Shown here one piece after another: positions 22,119 to 38,800 of a DNA stretch of 60,000 nt. Position 1 is the first letter of the stretch, and every line of letters starts with the position of its first letter. The notes beneath the pieces are model-generated. The model did not search any database. It had not been told where the DNA came from and worked only from the letters and a program-made list of their open reading frames with translations. The stretch is taken from positions 15,626,001 through 15,686,000 of the forward strand of contig OX442316.1 of the NCBI GenBank assembly GCA_949358305.1. Reading direction: 5' to 3'. Made by a program: the position numbers and the translations under genes. The DNA comes from Strigamia acuminata (Eukaryota; Arthropoda; Chilopoda; Geophilomorpha; Linotaeniidae).

Positions 22119-23517
22119 TTATTCGAGTCCAAAACGAGCTGCTCGCTTCTTCTTTTTCGCCTGAAAATTACGTTTTTCTCATTAAAATGTTAAGATTAAT
22201 TTATTTTCCAATAATTCACCTCCAATTCCTCGGTTTGTGAGGTAATGCCGAACCTTTCCTTGCGTTTTTCGAACGCGTCGTTCTAAATTTCAGGAAAAAT
22301 GCGATAAATAAATGTGTAAAACTCGTGTTTAAATGTGATAAATACATCGAGAGGACGTTTGACCATTGGAGCATTTCCTTTTCTTATGGTTTTAGATTTC
22401 TGTTCGCTAGTTTTCACAATCTCGTCCTTCTGCAACTAAAATGGACAAAAAAATTAGAAAAAAAAAATCGATTTAAATCGATTTAAATTACTTTAGCCAA
22501 CCCAAATCGCTCGGCACGTTTTGTTAACCGATCAGCATCCTAAAAAAATATTTTAAAAAATTTTAAAATTATTTTTTATAAAAAAATAATCAATTTTACG
22601 TTCGCATTTTCAACATTTCCGGTCTTGACCGTCTCCGCAATCCCGAACCTCTCGGCCCTGGCTTGTTTTTTTAAATCATCCGACATTGGCAAATCAAATT
22701 TCTTAGCTCTGAGCAATTTTTTCTGCAAAAAACCAACAAAAACCATCAAAATTTCATCAATTTCTTCAATTTAAAGCCTAAATTTTACCACCTCTTCGTC
22801 CGAAACGGCTTGCAATTTGGTCAGAACCACCTTCTCGTCCGGGGATCCGTTATTATTAGTCGTGTCCTCCTCTTCCGGCGAATCCAGAATGGTTTTCTCC
22901 AACGCCACGTCCATTTTGTCGACGGCGATTCCGATTTTGGACGGCGATTCGGTCGCTGTCGGCGAATTCAAAATGATTTCGTCCTGAAAGGAAACATCGC
23001 TGGCTTTCCCGTCATCGGCTAACACATCGTCCTACACGTACACATGCATTTAGTTGGAATTATTCATTTTAGCTTCGACATACAACATTTTTATATAGAA
23101 AATTAGTGAAAAATTGCGTTAATTTGATTAAATTTTTCACGGACAAATTCATTCCGGACATTTTTCTTCGACATTTACCTCCAAAACGTCTTCGTCTTCG
23201 TCCAGTACTGAAAAATGTATTAGATATATGTTGTGAGGACACAGGGAGACACTCGTTTATGTGAGATTTTACCGTTGGTTTGCGTGGTTTGCAAGGCCGA
23301 TATTAATCTTTCGACGAGGTCGGTTTTGATGCCAGTGTGGCTTAGTCCTCTCGCTTTCAATTCTCGTTTCAAATCCGCTACCTGCATTGAAAGGATCGTT
23401 TCAACGCGCGGTTTATTACGGATTCTTGGGGTGGAAATCAATTTTTTGGGGTTGAAATGGGTGCTTTACCTTCATTTTAGAAACGTCCGAAAGCTGTAAG
23501 TCGCCTTCCGTCGCCAT
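22119..23517 (-). CDS. SARNP: SAP domain ribonucleoprotein (Tho1/CIP29)
   Basis: Nine exons on the minus strand (23517-23470, 23381-23273, 23207-23179, 23031-22789, 22722-22600, 22539-22492, 22435-22346, 22282-22220, 22160-22119) join to about 264 aa (human 210). Residues about 16-50 form a SAP DNA/RNA-binding domain (VADLKRELKARGLSHTGIKT). An acidic linker follows. The C-terminal half holds five related basic motifs, LLRAKKFDL, ARAERFGI, KRAERFGL, KRKERFGI and KRAARFGL, often on separate exons. In human and yeast these repeats bind the mRNA-export helicase DDX39B/Sub2, so the protein should act in TREX-linked mRNP packaging in the nucleus. The exon 4 donor could instead be 22792, which would drop one Val. 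The gene converges on COASY with about 170 bp between stop codons. Confidence 0.95.
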
Positions 23518-24218
23518 GTTTTGAACTTTGAAGGAAACACGCGGTTGTTTTGGTTTTCCGTTGCGTGAAGACCGACACTGCTGTTTTGAATCGAGTTGGA
23601 GTTCCGTTTGGAAAATTAGTTCAATGAATGTTTAAACATTTATATGTTTTTAAAAACGTAGTCAATTAATGTGTTTGTTTGAGAATTTTTCGATTTTTTT
23701 GTAAAAATAATAAAATGCGTATTTTGTACCTGGTAATCGATGACGTTACGTGTCGCTCTGTGGGTAGATAATCGCAGTTACCTAATCAATTGTATAGAAA
23801 AATAAAAATACGGAACTCTCCACGAAACAGCCATTTTATTCATAATTCCTATTTTTCCTAATTAAACCACATTTTATTTCAAAAAAACAACAACAAACGC
23901 ACCAAACATTTACACAAAATCAACTAAACTAAACCCAAATCCAAACCCCATCACATTTTCATTCAGTTCCATCTAATCTGCATTTAAACTCCGTAGGGGC
24001 GAATCGGAACCGAAACACTCCCAACTCAAATTCACCAAAAAAAACCATCCACCGCCCAAACAAACCAAAAACAAACCACAATAAACCCAAAAACCCAAAA
24101 TAAACTAAAAAAATTAAACAAACAAAAAAAACAAAAAAATCCACGCTGGAAATGTAAAACGTTCAAAATCCGACATTTTCCTTCATTTCCCCCGTGTCTT
24201 TCTCTCGTTCGCATCAAA
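23518..24218. promoter_or_regulatory. divergent promoter region, SARNP (-) / BAP60 (+)
   Basis: These 701 bp separate the two start codons. The SARNP-proximal part is moderately GC-rich. The BAP60-proximal part (23860-24150) is C/A-rich on the plus strand with few G residues. I see no clear TATA box or repeat. Confidence 0.45.
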
Positions 24219-28348
<4,130 letters not shown>

Positions 28349-29815
28349 ATTAAATTAAATTAAAACTATAAAAAAAATGTTAGAATGAATTGAAAAACGT
28401 TTATTTAAAAAGAAATAAAAAAAAATATCGATTTTATAATTTTTTCTTTACTTTTTTTCTTAAATTCCACGCACGTCTTAATTCGAAGCAATATTTACAT
28501 AAAGGAAAATGTGAAATTAATTAAAGAAATAAGCAAACAGAACGTGAAATATTGTGTATGCATCAGCGATGAGTTGAGTCAATGTTGACAAGTGGATCGC
28601 AGTTTATTGAACGTCACATTTGTCACGGGGGTTTGAATTGAAAGGATTTACTCAAGAAGCGATGCAGTACTTGTGCTTGCACGACGGGTTTAATTACTCA
28701 AGTGCGGCAAGAATTTACGACTCGGAGAAAATAAATCAATTAACTCAAACAAGAAGCGATTCGAAATGAGGAATTTTATATAATTTTTCGGGAGGAAAGA
28801 GAGGAAGAAAAAAAACGAGCTCAGTGGTCCATTATTTTTGTCATTACTGTTGAGATGACTTATATGTCCCTGGAGATTAATTCGGGGATTTTTATCGCTT
28901 TTTGTTTGTCCGGATCCGCTTAGTCAGTTATTTACTACTCCGTACTTGACGATACGACGTCTTTTATTAATATCTGAACACAAAACGGAAATAATAATAA
29001 AAACGCGCTTTTACCTGCTTTTATCCGACACATTAATTCTCATCAACTCGCAATCAAATGACGAAAAATTTGAGCTTCGGTTTGAGCCACTAAAACCTGT
29101 AAAACTTTGGGCGCCATTTTGGGCAGAATGACGGTTTACGGGCGACCCGAAAAAGAAATGGTTTGCATAAAAAAAACCAGCAAGGTGAGGTTCGCGGGGG
29201 GTCAAGGGGGGGCGCAGCCCCCCCTTGTTAGCCCTTCTTGGGGTTTTAATTTTTAATTTTTTCTTTAATTTGAACTGAATTTAATAAACTTGATTTTCGG
29301 GTCGCCCGTAAACCGTCATTCTACCCCATTTTGTAACACGAAAAATCACCGTTTCAACTTTAAATCAATCGTTTAATTTTCTGTGTATAAATAAAATAGA
29401 CCAAAAAATAAATATTTAAACATAAAACGAGCTAAAATTGCCAGATGAATTCCATTTTACGACTCAACGCACAATTCTCTTCTTAAGACGACCTAGTACA
29501 CACAAACTCGATTCAAAACCCCAAATTTAATCAAAATCCATTATAATACACAATCTATATATATTAATCTATAAAGTCTGTGCACAAAATGCATAAAAAA
29601 CAGAAAAGAACGAAAATAAAACCACAAGGCAATGTGATACAGTCAAGTTTAGAATTTTGTTCAATAATTTTTATTTTTCTTCAGTTTAAAAACGACACAC
29701 ACCACACACATTTGCACACACGCACACTGTGGTTTACACGATGGTGATCTTTTTTTATTTTTACAAAAATCCTCCTTTTATCTCGTTTTATCTCCAATAA
29801 TCCCGGCGGTCGTCT
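28349..29815. other. convergent intergenic region, BAP60 / WBP1-like
   Basis: I see no gene here. It holds the presumed BAP60 poly(A) signal (AATAAA about 28413), a hAT-like MITE (29122-29325) and, on the minus strand, AATAAA near 29670 for the WBP1-like gene. A GC-balanced stretch at 28550-28760 has an open look but no recognisable product. Confidence 0.45.
29122..29325. mobile_element. hAT-like MITE with 8-bp target duplication
   Basis: The ends GGCAGAATGACGGTTTACGG and the reverse complement of CCGTAAACCGTCATTCTACC match over about 32 bp with one difference. They are flanked by an exact 8-bp duplication CCATTTTG (29114-29121 and 29326-29333). The interior has a second hairpin, AAGGGGGGCGCAGCCCCCCTT. 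There is no coding capacity. The near-identical TIRs suggest recent movement. Confidence 0.9.
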
Positions 29816-32800
29816 TCACACGTGATCGTGCGCACATTCCACCAAGCTGACTCTGTCATCGTCTGATGAAAATCGACAGAAACGCGGCGCAGGACTCACA
29901 CCACGACTGCACGTGCTCAACGGCACCGGCGACGAGCTGCGTGCACTCGACGGGGACGTCAACGACGTCGTATCGTCCGCAGCCCGCGACGTCATGCTGC
30001 GAATATCGGCCACGAGATTCGACAAGTACATCGCTCCCCGCTCGGACGACGGCGCGGTCGAGATGGAGACCGAAACGTCGCCGTCGGTGGGCGACGGTGA
30101 TGCGACCGAGCTGAGCGCGCGGTGACTGCTGGGAGTGGTGGCCACTGGAGGCGAACTAGGCGTCAGATGAAGGCTGCTCACATCCGTAGGTGTGTAGGCG
30201 CTCATCATTGAGCCAGGTGTCGACAGATTCGACGCTGCACAAGCCCCTGCAATGGCGAGATAAGGGCAAAAGCAATTATTAAAATCGGATTGATTTAACA
30301 TTAATGGGCTTTTAAGTAGGTGCGAAATGTATATTTTTATTTCATGCTCAAAATTATTACGTCTATTATCGTGATTGAATCTAAATCTCAATGTATTGCG
30401 CTCCCGATCCCGACAGAATAATCGAGTGCGCATTTCTCCCATTTTTCATCCAATTTTTACTCGCAATTATTTATTTAATGCACTTTTTAGGTGCAAAATT
30501 CATTTTAGACACAATTTTAGGCCATTTTTTAGTGCAAAATGTTAATTTCCAACAAAATAATGTTGTCTTGCTTCAAAAAGGATGAGAGACCGGGGCCCCT
30601 AAGCTTTTATGGGCCCTTTTAGGTGCTCAAATCCATTTTAGACAATTTTAACCACTTTTTAACCGAAAAAATTTTTATTTCTGACAAAATAATGTTGACT
30701 TTTTTAAAAAAAAATGGACGACCAACCCCCTGTATCTTTGGGGCCCCTTTCGGTGCTCAAATCCATTTTAGACTCAATTTTAGACCTTTTAGGCACTTTT
30801 TTGAGTAAAAAAAAATTAATTTCCAACAAAATAATTGTCTTTTCCAAAAAAAATGAGGGCCGGGGCCCCTGAACCTTCAGGGCCCCTAGAAACTACATTT
30901 TTCAGCCCCTAATACCATTTTAAATTAATTCCAACACCTAATTAACGTTTAATTAACGTCAAATGCAGAATTTAACCACAAATTGAATCGCATTTTCCAT
31001 TTGCCGAGACATAAAAACACATTAATTAGATCTAAGTGCTTAAAGTAAAAATTTACCGTCCGAATATGGCGGAGGATAAATAGAGTTGGCCTGGTTGGCT
31101 GAAAACGGGAGGCTCGAACAGATGGAGTCGCCCGGCGATGACGGACACAGGGGTCCTAATAAGACAAGAATTTCAATGGGTTATTATTACACGAGAAGCG
31201 AAGAAAAGTGCAATTATCTTTTCCCTTCCGATGGCTGAAATTGAAAGGGAGAAATGAATGGGTGCGGGCCTTTTATGCCGTCGAGGCCTGTCATTACTGG
31301 TCATTGGAGACGGCAAACGCGGTATTTGAGTCAAATTGGACCCCTGGTGACAAGCTGCACACGGGGTCACCCATTTGCAACGTATTCGCACAAGAAAATC
31401 GCGCGTTCGGCTTCGAGCGCACAGGTGCCAACCACGCCCTTCTCATTTGCTAACATTGACTCCGGGAGGCGCGCAGGGAAGCCAGTCGGCAGGCGGTCAA
31501 TTCGCACACGCGTGAGTTGCAGTGAAGTGAGCCTACAAACGTCGCGAGGCATGTGCAATGACCGGACCGTCGCGAACCGCTGAATCGAGTCGGGAAAACG
31601 GTTTTTTTTTTCTTCCCTAAGTTTTCGCTGATGAAATGAAATTTAATTTAATTTAAAAAAAAAAAAATTAATTTTTTTTTTTTTTTTTTTATAAAAAATT
31701 AAAAATTAAAAAAAATTTTATAATTGAATTTTTCGATGTTTGTCAAAATATGAAGACAGGGGAATGAAATGTCATTTCTCCTCTCCACCGCCTTGATTCA
31801 TTTCATTAAAAGCCATTGTGCCTTTTGACACGACGCGTAGTGACTTGGATTTTCCGAGTGCATCAAACCCGCACTTTTCTTGCAATGGAACTGCGAATGT
31901 CACTTCAATTAGGACCAAGTGGTTGGCATCACGTGGTGGGGCGCGAGGGGGCCACGCAATTCGCCCATTTAAACAAACCACAATTTTTTTTAAATTTTTT
32001 TAAAAATTTAAAACAAAAAAATTAAAACTTTCACGTGCAAAACTTGTTTAATTGCCTTCTTTCGAGCCAGTGGTCATTTCTAACAGACAGCTAATGTTTC
32101 ACGATCCCACCGCACGGGGAATACTCACCAAAAAAAAAAAAAAAAAACTGCAACCGACACGAGATTAGTTTTCTTCTAATTTCTAATCCAATTGCAACAC
32201 AGACAGAAAACGAGCCGACAAAGTTGCATCGGTGACCAAATCGAACACGGCTTTGTTAATGGAGCAATCAGTCACGCTTAATTTACCATCAAATTCGCCA
32301 CTAACTCATCAAAAGACGAAACGAAGTTTACTTTTATCCACTTATCCGTGTGCGAAATAGAAAATAGAAAAAAATCTCACACCAAAACTTCAACTTCAAC
32401 TAATTTTATCGGCAAAAAGAGGATAAAATTATAATGAAAACGAGGCGCGATACAAATGTTGGCCTTTTTTATCTCTCTTTTTGTTGAGCTAAAAGTGTAT
32501 AGAATTTCCAATGTTGGCCGGGAAAGGAAAAGAAATTCCTGTCTAATTCAATGGTTCGCTGGAACGTTGAGACAAACATAAAACATCCGTGGCCAGAACA
32601 GGTTGTGCGATTAGTTGTTTTGTCGGCGTTTCTCTCGTGAGTTATCAATTTAAAGCGAGAGAACCTCTTTAAAAAGTGCAATTTTAAACTGTTTGTCGCT
32701 CAAATTACCGAGTTTGTTCTGTTTACTTTACAAGTCGGGCAATAAACGGTGTTTACGACATTGAAAGCTGTTAATGTGGCGTCACAGTGATCCTCTAAAT

Positions 32801-35800
32801 AAATCATTAGATGATGTTTGAAACGCTTCCGTCGGGATATTTTCGCGCACGATAAGACAGCAGTAAATTTCAATACGAAATTGAAGTAATAAAAAATAAA
32901 TTTTTGGGAAAAATAAATTTGTTTTTATGGAAATTTATTATTCGCCAATAATTTTGAAGCTGTCATAAATTGTAGAGATTTTTTTGATTTTTTTTAATAT
33001 TCGGTGCTTGAAAAAGTGTGATATTTTATTTAGATGTGTGTGAAAAAGTGAGAATGATTTACAAATATGGGAATCCATTAATGGGGCGTAAATTGATTCA
33101 GGGAATTTTTTTTAAACATTTAGTGATGATTTTTGATGTTTTATTTATTGATTGTTTTGGATTAATTTTTGTGCTTTTTGATGGTTATTAAATATTTTTT
33201 GATGTTTTTAATAATTTTTTTGATTGTTTTTGATTGTTTTTGATGATTTTTGATAATTTTTTGATGATTTTTTGATGTTTTTTGATGTTTTTGATGATTT
33301 TTGATAATTTTTGATAATTGTTTGATGATTTTTTTGATGTTTTTGATGTTTTTTGATAATTTTTTGATAATTTTTTGATGTTTTTGATGATTTTTGATAA
33401 TTGTTTGATGATGTTTTGATGTTTTTTGATATTTTTGATGTTTTTTGATAATTTAGACGCCTTTTGATAATTTTTTTAATTTTTTAAAAATGATTTTGGA
33501 TGATTTTTTTGTGTGTGAAAACTGAGAATGATTTACAAATATTGGAATCCATTAGTGGAGCGTAAATTAATTTTGTCATTTTTTTTTTTTACATTTCAGC
33601 AGTGCACGATTTATTTTAAAAAAAAAATTTTAAAAAAAAATGTAAATGTTTGCACATTTGGAATGAAAAATATCAAACGATTACACCGAAAATAATATTC
33701 CTTCACTCGTGATGAATTCTTTTAACACACCGACGTTTATCACCGACTTGACATTTCGTGCAAAATTTAACATTTCAACATTTCCAGACTTTTTACTCGA
33801 ATTTCCCCAAAAAAAACCCAAAAAAACCCACCAACATTACAAAAAAATCCAAAATCAATAAACAAACACATTTCAAACTAAATAAAATCACCTAAAACCC
33901 TTTATTCTCCCACTCACTGATCCCGCCAACATCCATTTCTTCTCCCATAGAAAAATAAAAAAAAAAAAACATTAAAAAAAAAAAAACTGGAAAAAAATGA
34001 CGCTTTTTTATCAGATTTCCTCGGCCGAAAACAGAGTTTGGTAATCAATTCACTCGAATCCAAGTTTACAATGAAAAAAAAAAAATCCCCCGTGTCAGTT
34101 CCAATGCCGAATCTGGCGTCGATTTCTCCTCATTCCTCACACTCTCTTCTCTTCTCTTTCTCTTTCCTTTCCTTTCCTTTTCCCCTTCATCTTTTAACTT
34201 CCCCAGGGTGGCGCTGGGGAAGGTGACAGCTGTCGCCTGTATTACGCGTGTCTCTCTCTCTCTCTCTCTTCTTTACTCTACTCTTCGCTTTAATTCGTGT
34301 ATGTGAAGCCCCAACTTCAATTACCAAAGCCTGCGGACAACACGAGTGAAAATATCGCTCGAATTCTAAACAATATCGATTCCGATTGTGGCCATCTGTC
34401 GGTCGGATCTGATTTCTAGCACTCGTCACTTACACGGAATTCTTAACGAGCTTTTCCCTGCGGGAGTTTTCTAGCAGTTTTGAAAAGCGACACCCATGAC
34501 CCTTAATTGTGAGCACGAGCACCGGCCAACAGAGCACGTAGTCGACATACCCTCGCCTTAATGGGAAGGAACACTGTGAGCGAGTGTCTCGTTGCAGAAT
34601 GCCTCGCTCTCTCTCTCTGTGCTATGGATCCACGGCGCGCTAAATATCGCCACATTGTCAATAAACTCGCGAGAGAAATTGAAAAACTCGAGAAAGAAAT
34701 TTCGAGGGAAAAATATCACATTTTTAACTATTATTTAGACAATAATTAACATGTGAAAAAATTTTAGTTGGGTTAAAAATCTTAAAATCAAATGAAATGC
34801 TAGTTTTGGTGAATAAAATGGCGGACTACGCATTTCGAAGTTAAGACGTCATTTGTTCCATTTAAATAACGGAGTATGTGATAATTGATGACGTAAGAAT
34901 CAGACCGGTGGTTTCTTTTACCAAAATGGCGTATAATTTCCAGATATTTTACCCGGAAAGGCATTCCGTTTCAAAATCTTTTACCAGAACGGTGTTTCGA
35001 AGAATTCCGGCTTATTTTCACTCCTCGTCACACAAGTGCCAAATGCAACACTTTTTAAATCACTTTTTGTCTAAAAACAGCCGTGTCGACCGAAAAGAAA
35101 AATTAATTCTCAGCACAAAATTAAATTTGCACATTAAAAATCCCAAAGAAAACAAAAGCAATTAGCGCTTTTCACTCGTACACACAAAAAAAATTGCATT
35201 AAATTGATTAAAACAAAAAAACAGAAAAAAATCCGCAATTTTTTTAAATTTTCACATTTTTTTCCCCTCGAAATTTCCGCAATTAAAAATCGAGTTACGG
35301 AAGTCTCGAGTTCCACACGGAAAAACCAGCACGGGCAGCCATTTTTGTCGGTAATGACTTGTGATCTGGCTTTAAACCGGGCTCCTTTTTCTTGACAGAG
35401 CGCCAACTTCACTCGTGTTATTAACAGGAAATCATCCTTCCTCGCCCGTCAAATCCCCCTGGGAAACGCATCCGATTCACTGCGCCTGCGCACTGCGCCA
35501 AGCACAAATTTGCATTCTGCCAGCACTAACAAAAATACAGTGCCACTGTGTCCCGACCACATCCTCCATTTTCCACACGGGGGAGAAACTCAGCAAGAAA
35601 AAGAACGAAAGAAAAAAAGAAAACCGGATTGACCCGCGTCGAGGTTAACGACAATTCCACACACTATTTCCTTATTCATCCCAAATGCACGCTTCGATGG
35701 CTTTTTTGCGTTCCTTTAAAAGCGGGTATTGCTATCATAATTTCTTCTTTCTATACTTGAGAAAAGAAAATTGAAGCTCAAAAAAAAAATTTTTTTTTTA

Positions 35801-38800
35801 AATTTTTAAGAAAAAATTTTTTTTTTTTAAATTTATTTTCGAATTTTTTGTGTTATCTCTTGCTGGCATTCTTCCCACAGGCGTCCCACATCTTGTGTTG
35901 GTTTGCCACCTTTGCTTAAGTTATTTTACATTACCATAATCCTGGAAAAATGTGTTGGCAAAAGCCCGTGGCCATCTGGTGGTGTAAATGCCAACTGTTT
36001 GCACATGATTGTCATAAGTTGATTGGGAGTGGATGGGCAGATGTGCTGGTGCTGTGCGGAGAAGCTGATTTTAATCATCGTAATGGTGTGTGTGTGTGGG
36101 GGGCTGTGGGGGTGTTTGGGATTGGGTTTGGATTGGGTTTGGATTGGTGTGTGGATTGTGAATGTGTTTTTGGGTTTGGGTGGTTTTGAATTTTAAAAAG
36201 ATGAAATTTTAATGGCGTGGGTTTAGGTTTGTAAACAGCTGGAATGTAATAAACATTGTGTGTGCTGCATAAGCGAAATTAAAGAGTTCGGTTGAGCCAA
36301 AATGTCCTGTTTGGTGATTCTGGGAAGGAAAATGTGAGGAAGGATGTAATTAAACTGATTAATCGTGCAGATAGACATCCTTCTAATCTTTTTTATATTA
36401 AAAACGATGGGAAATTAAAGAATAAATCAGTTTTTAGTAAAAAAAATAAATTTTTTTTTAAAAAGTGGAAAGCAAAAATTCACTTTATAAAAAAAATAAT
36501 TCACTATTGAAAGCAAAAATTCACTTTTGAAAGCAAAAAGTCACTTTTGAAAGCAAAAATTCACTTTTGAGAGCAAAAAGTCACTTTTGAAAGCAAAAAT
36601 TCACTTTTGAGAGCAAAAATTGACTTTTGAAAGCAAAAATTCACTTTTGAAAGCAAAAATTCACTTTTGAAAGCAAAAATTGATCTTTGAAAGCAAAAAT
36701 TGACTTTTGAAAGCAAAAATTGACTTTTGAAAGCAAAAATTGACTTTTAAAAGCAAAAATTGACTTTTGAAAGCAAAAATTCACGTTTGAGAGCAAAAAT
36801 TTACTTTTGAAAGCAAAAAATTCACTTTTGAAAGCAAAAATTCACGTTTGAAAGCAAAAATTCACTTTTGAAAGCAAAAATTCACTTTTGAAAGCAAAAA
36901 TTCACTTTTGAAAGCAAAAAGTCACTTTTGAAAGCAAAAAGTCACTTTTGAAAGCAAAAATTCACTTTTGAAAGCAAAAATTCATTTTTGAAAGCAAAAA
37001 TTCATTTTTGAAAGCAAAAATTCATTTTTTAAAATCAAAAATCCACTTTTTAAAATCATTAATTCACATTTTAAAAGCTAAAATAAATTTTCTAAAAACA
37101 CTTTCAAGGGCAAAATACACAAATTTATTTTCCTAGTCTAAAAATATTTGCTTCAAAGAAACCAAAATTCCTTTCAACAAATTCATCTTTACGCAACAAT
37201 TTAAAGAAAATCCTTAAGAAAATCCGCATCAAACTTGACCTTTAAAAAAGACATCCACAAACCATCACAAAATAAAGCCTTAAAACATTCCAAATTAAAC
37301 CGACACAAGATAAATTATCCTACAGCATTAAAACCCTCTTCAATACTCAATCACTAAACCCAGACAAATAAAATACCTAAAATAAATGAATGAATATGAA
37401 ATCTTAACGCCTCATTAAAAATAAAAATAAAAACTAAAAAAAAAAAAAGCGAAAAACCTTAAATTTTAATCCATTAAACAAGCAATTCAAGTGCCTTTTC
37501 AAAGCAAACAGCGCTCGCAAATTCACGTATCATGTTGGCATGTCTTTTGATAGCAAGTACAGTGGTAACTCTTTAAAGAATCCTTGAAAAGGTTCTTTTA
37601 GCCATCAAAGAGGCGGCTTCCACAGCAAAAATGTAAGACATTAAGCAAACGTCTGCATTGCACTACGAGTGTTTAATATTATGATAAATTTCCAATAATA
37701 ATAAAAAAAACATAATTTTCCTTCTGACTAATTTTTACCAAGAAATATAAATTACTTTTTTTAAAAAAAAATTTTTATGTTTGGGAAATATATATTTCAC
37801 GCATTTTATGGTTGTCATATCAAATATTAAAAAGAAAAAAAAACGAAACAAATGAGATTGCAGAGAACAGATGTAATTTAAAATAGGAGTGAAATTGCTA
37901 TTAATAATTTCTATTTGATTAAGTTGAATCATTTCCACGTCCACACATCCGGAAATCCAGTTCAAGTGTGCGCAGTGTATACAGCAAATGCCATTAATTC
38001 CAAATGAATTTTTAGTTGGATTAGAGTGTTTGTTTACACCACCACGTGAATCGCATAACCTGCACACCTTGACCAATCGAGATCATTGTTTGAAATGTTG
38101 CTGTAAAACTTAACCAAGTGTTGTATTGTATCATCCCAACCTTTTTAAACGTCGCTTTGCAATGATTAAAACAAAACTGGCACTCGTTAAACGTTTTAAA
38201 CAACGACCCGCAGACCAGCGCTTCTCAAACTATCTAATGTAGTGGACCGGCATTTTTGTCCCAATGTTACAGACCGGCGCCATATTTAGTCCCAATATGC
38301 GTTACAGACCAGTAACCTAACGTTGCTCTTCGCTCTCCTCTACCCTATATAGGGTGCATCAAAAGTCTGGAAACACTTTTTTTCTTGAAAATGACTAAAC
38401 GTATATCAAGGGGTTTCATTAAATGAGCAATTATTGTGATTAGTTGATTATTGCAAAAATCGTAATCACTCAATTATTGAGGGCCCAACAAAAATCTGAT
38501 TATGTGATTATTGCTCCGTTGGGCGGAATTGTTTAAATTTTAACCTCAATACGTAGCAATTGTTTAAAAAAAGTTCCTACAAATAATAATTGCAACTATA
38601 CCTAACTCGTTTCATGTGTTCAGTTTAACCTAAACTGAGCAGACTTTGTTATATTATGACCTTGTGTAGTTTAAACGGGTCTGGCGCCGCCATGTTGGAT
38701 TCAGTCGAGAGAGCAGGAGCACTTACAATCGGCACAAGTCGGCAGAAAATTATGGTTTGGGATAATTACTTGATTAGTTGCTTAGTTGCTTATTTGATGA

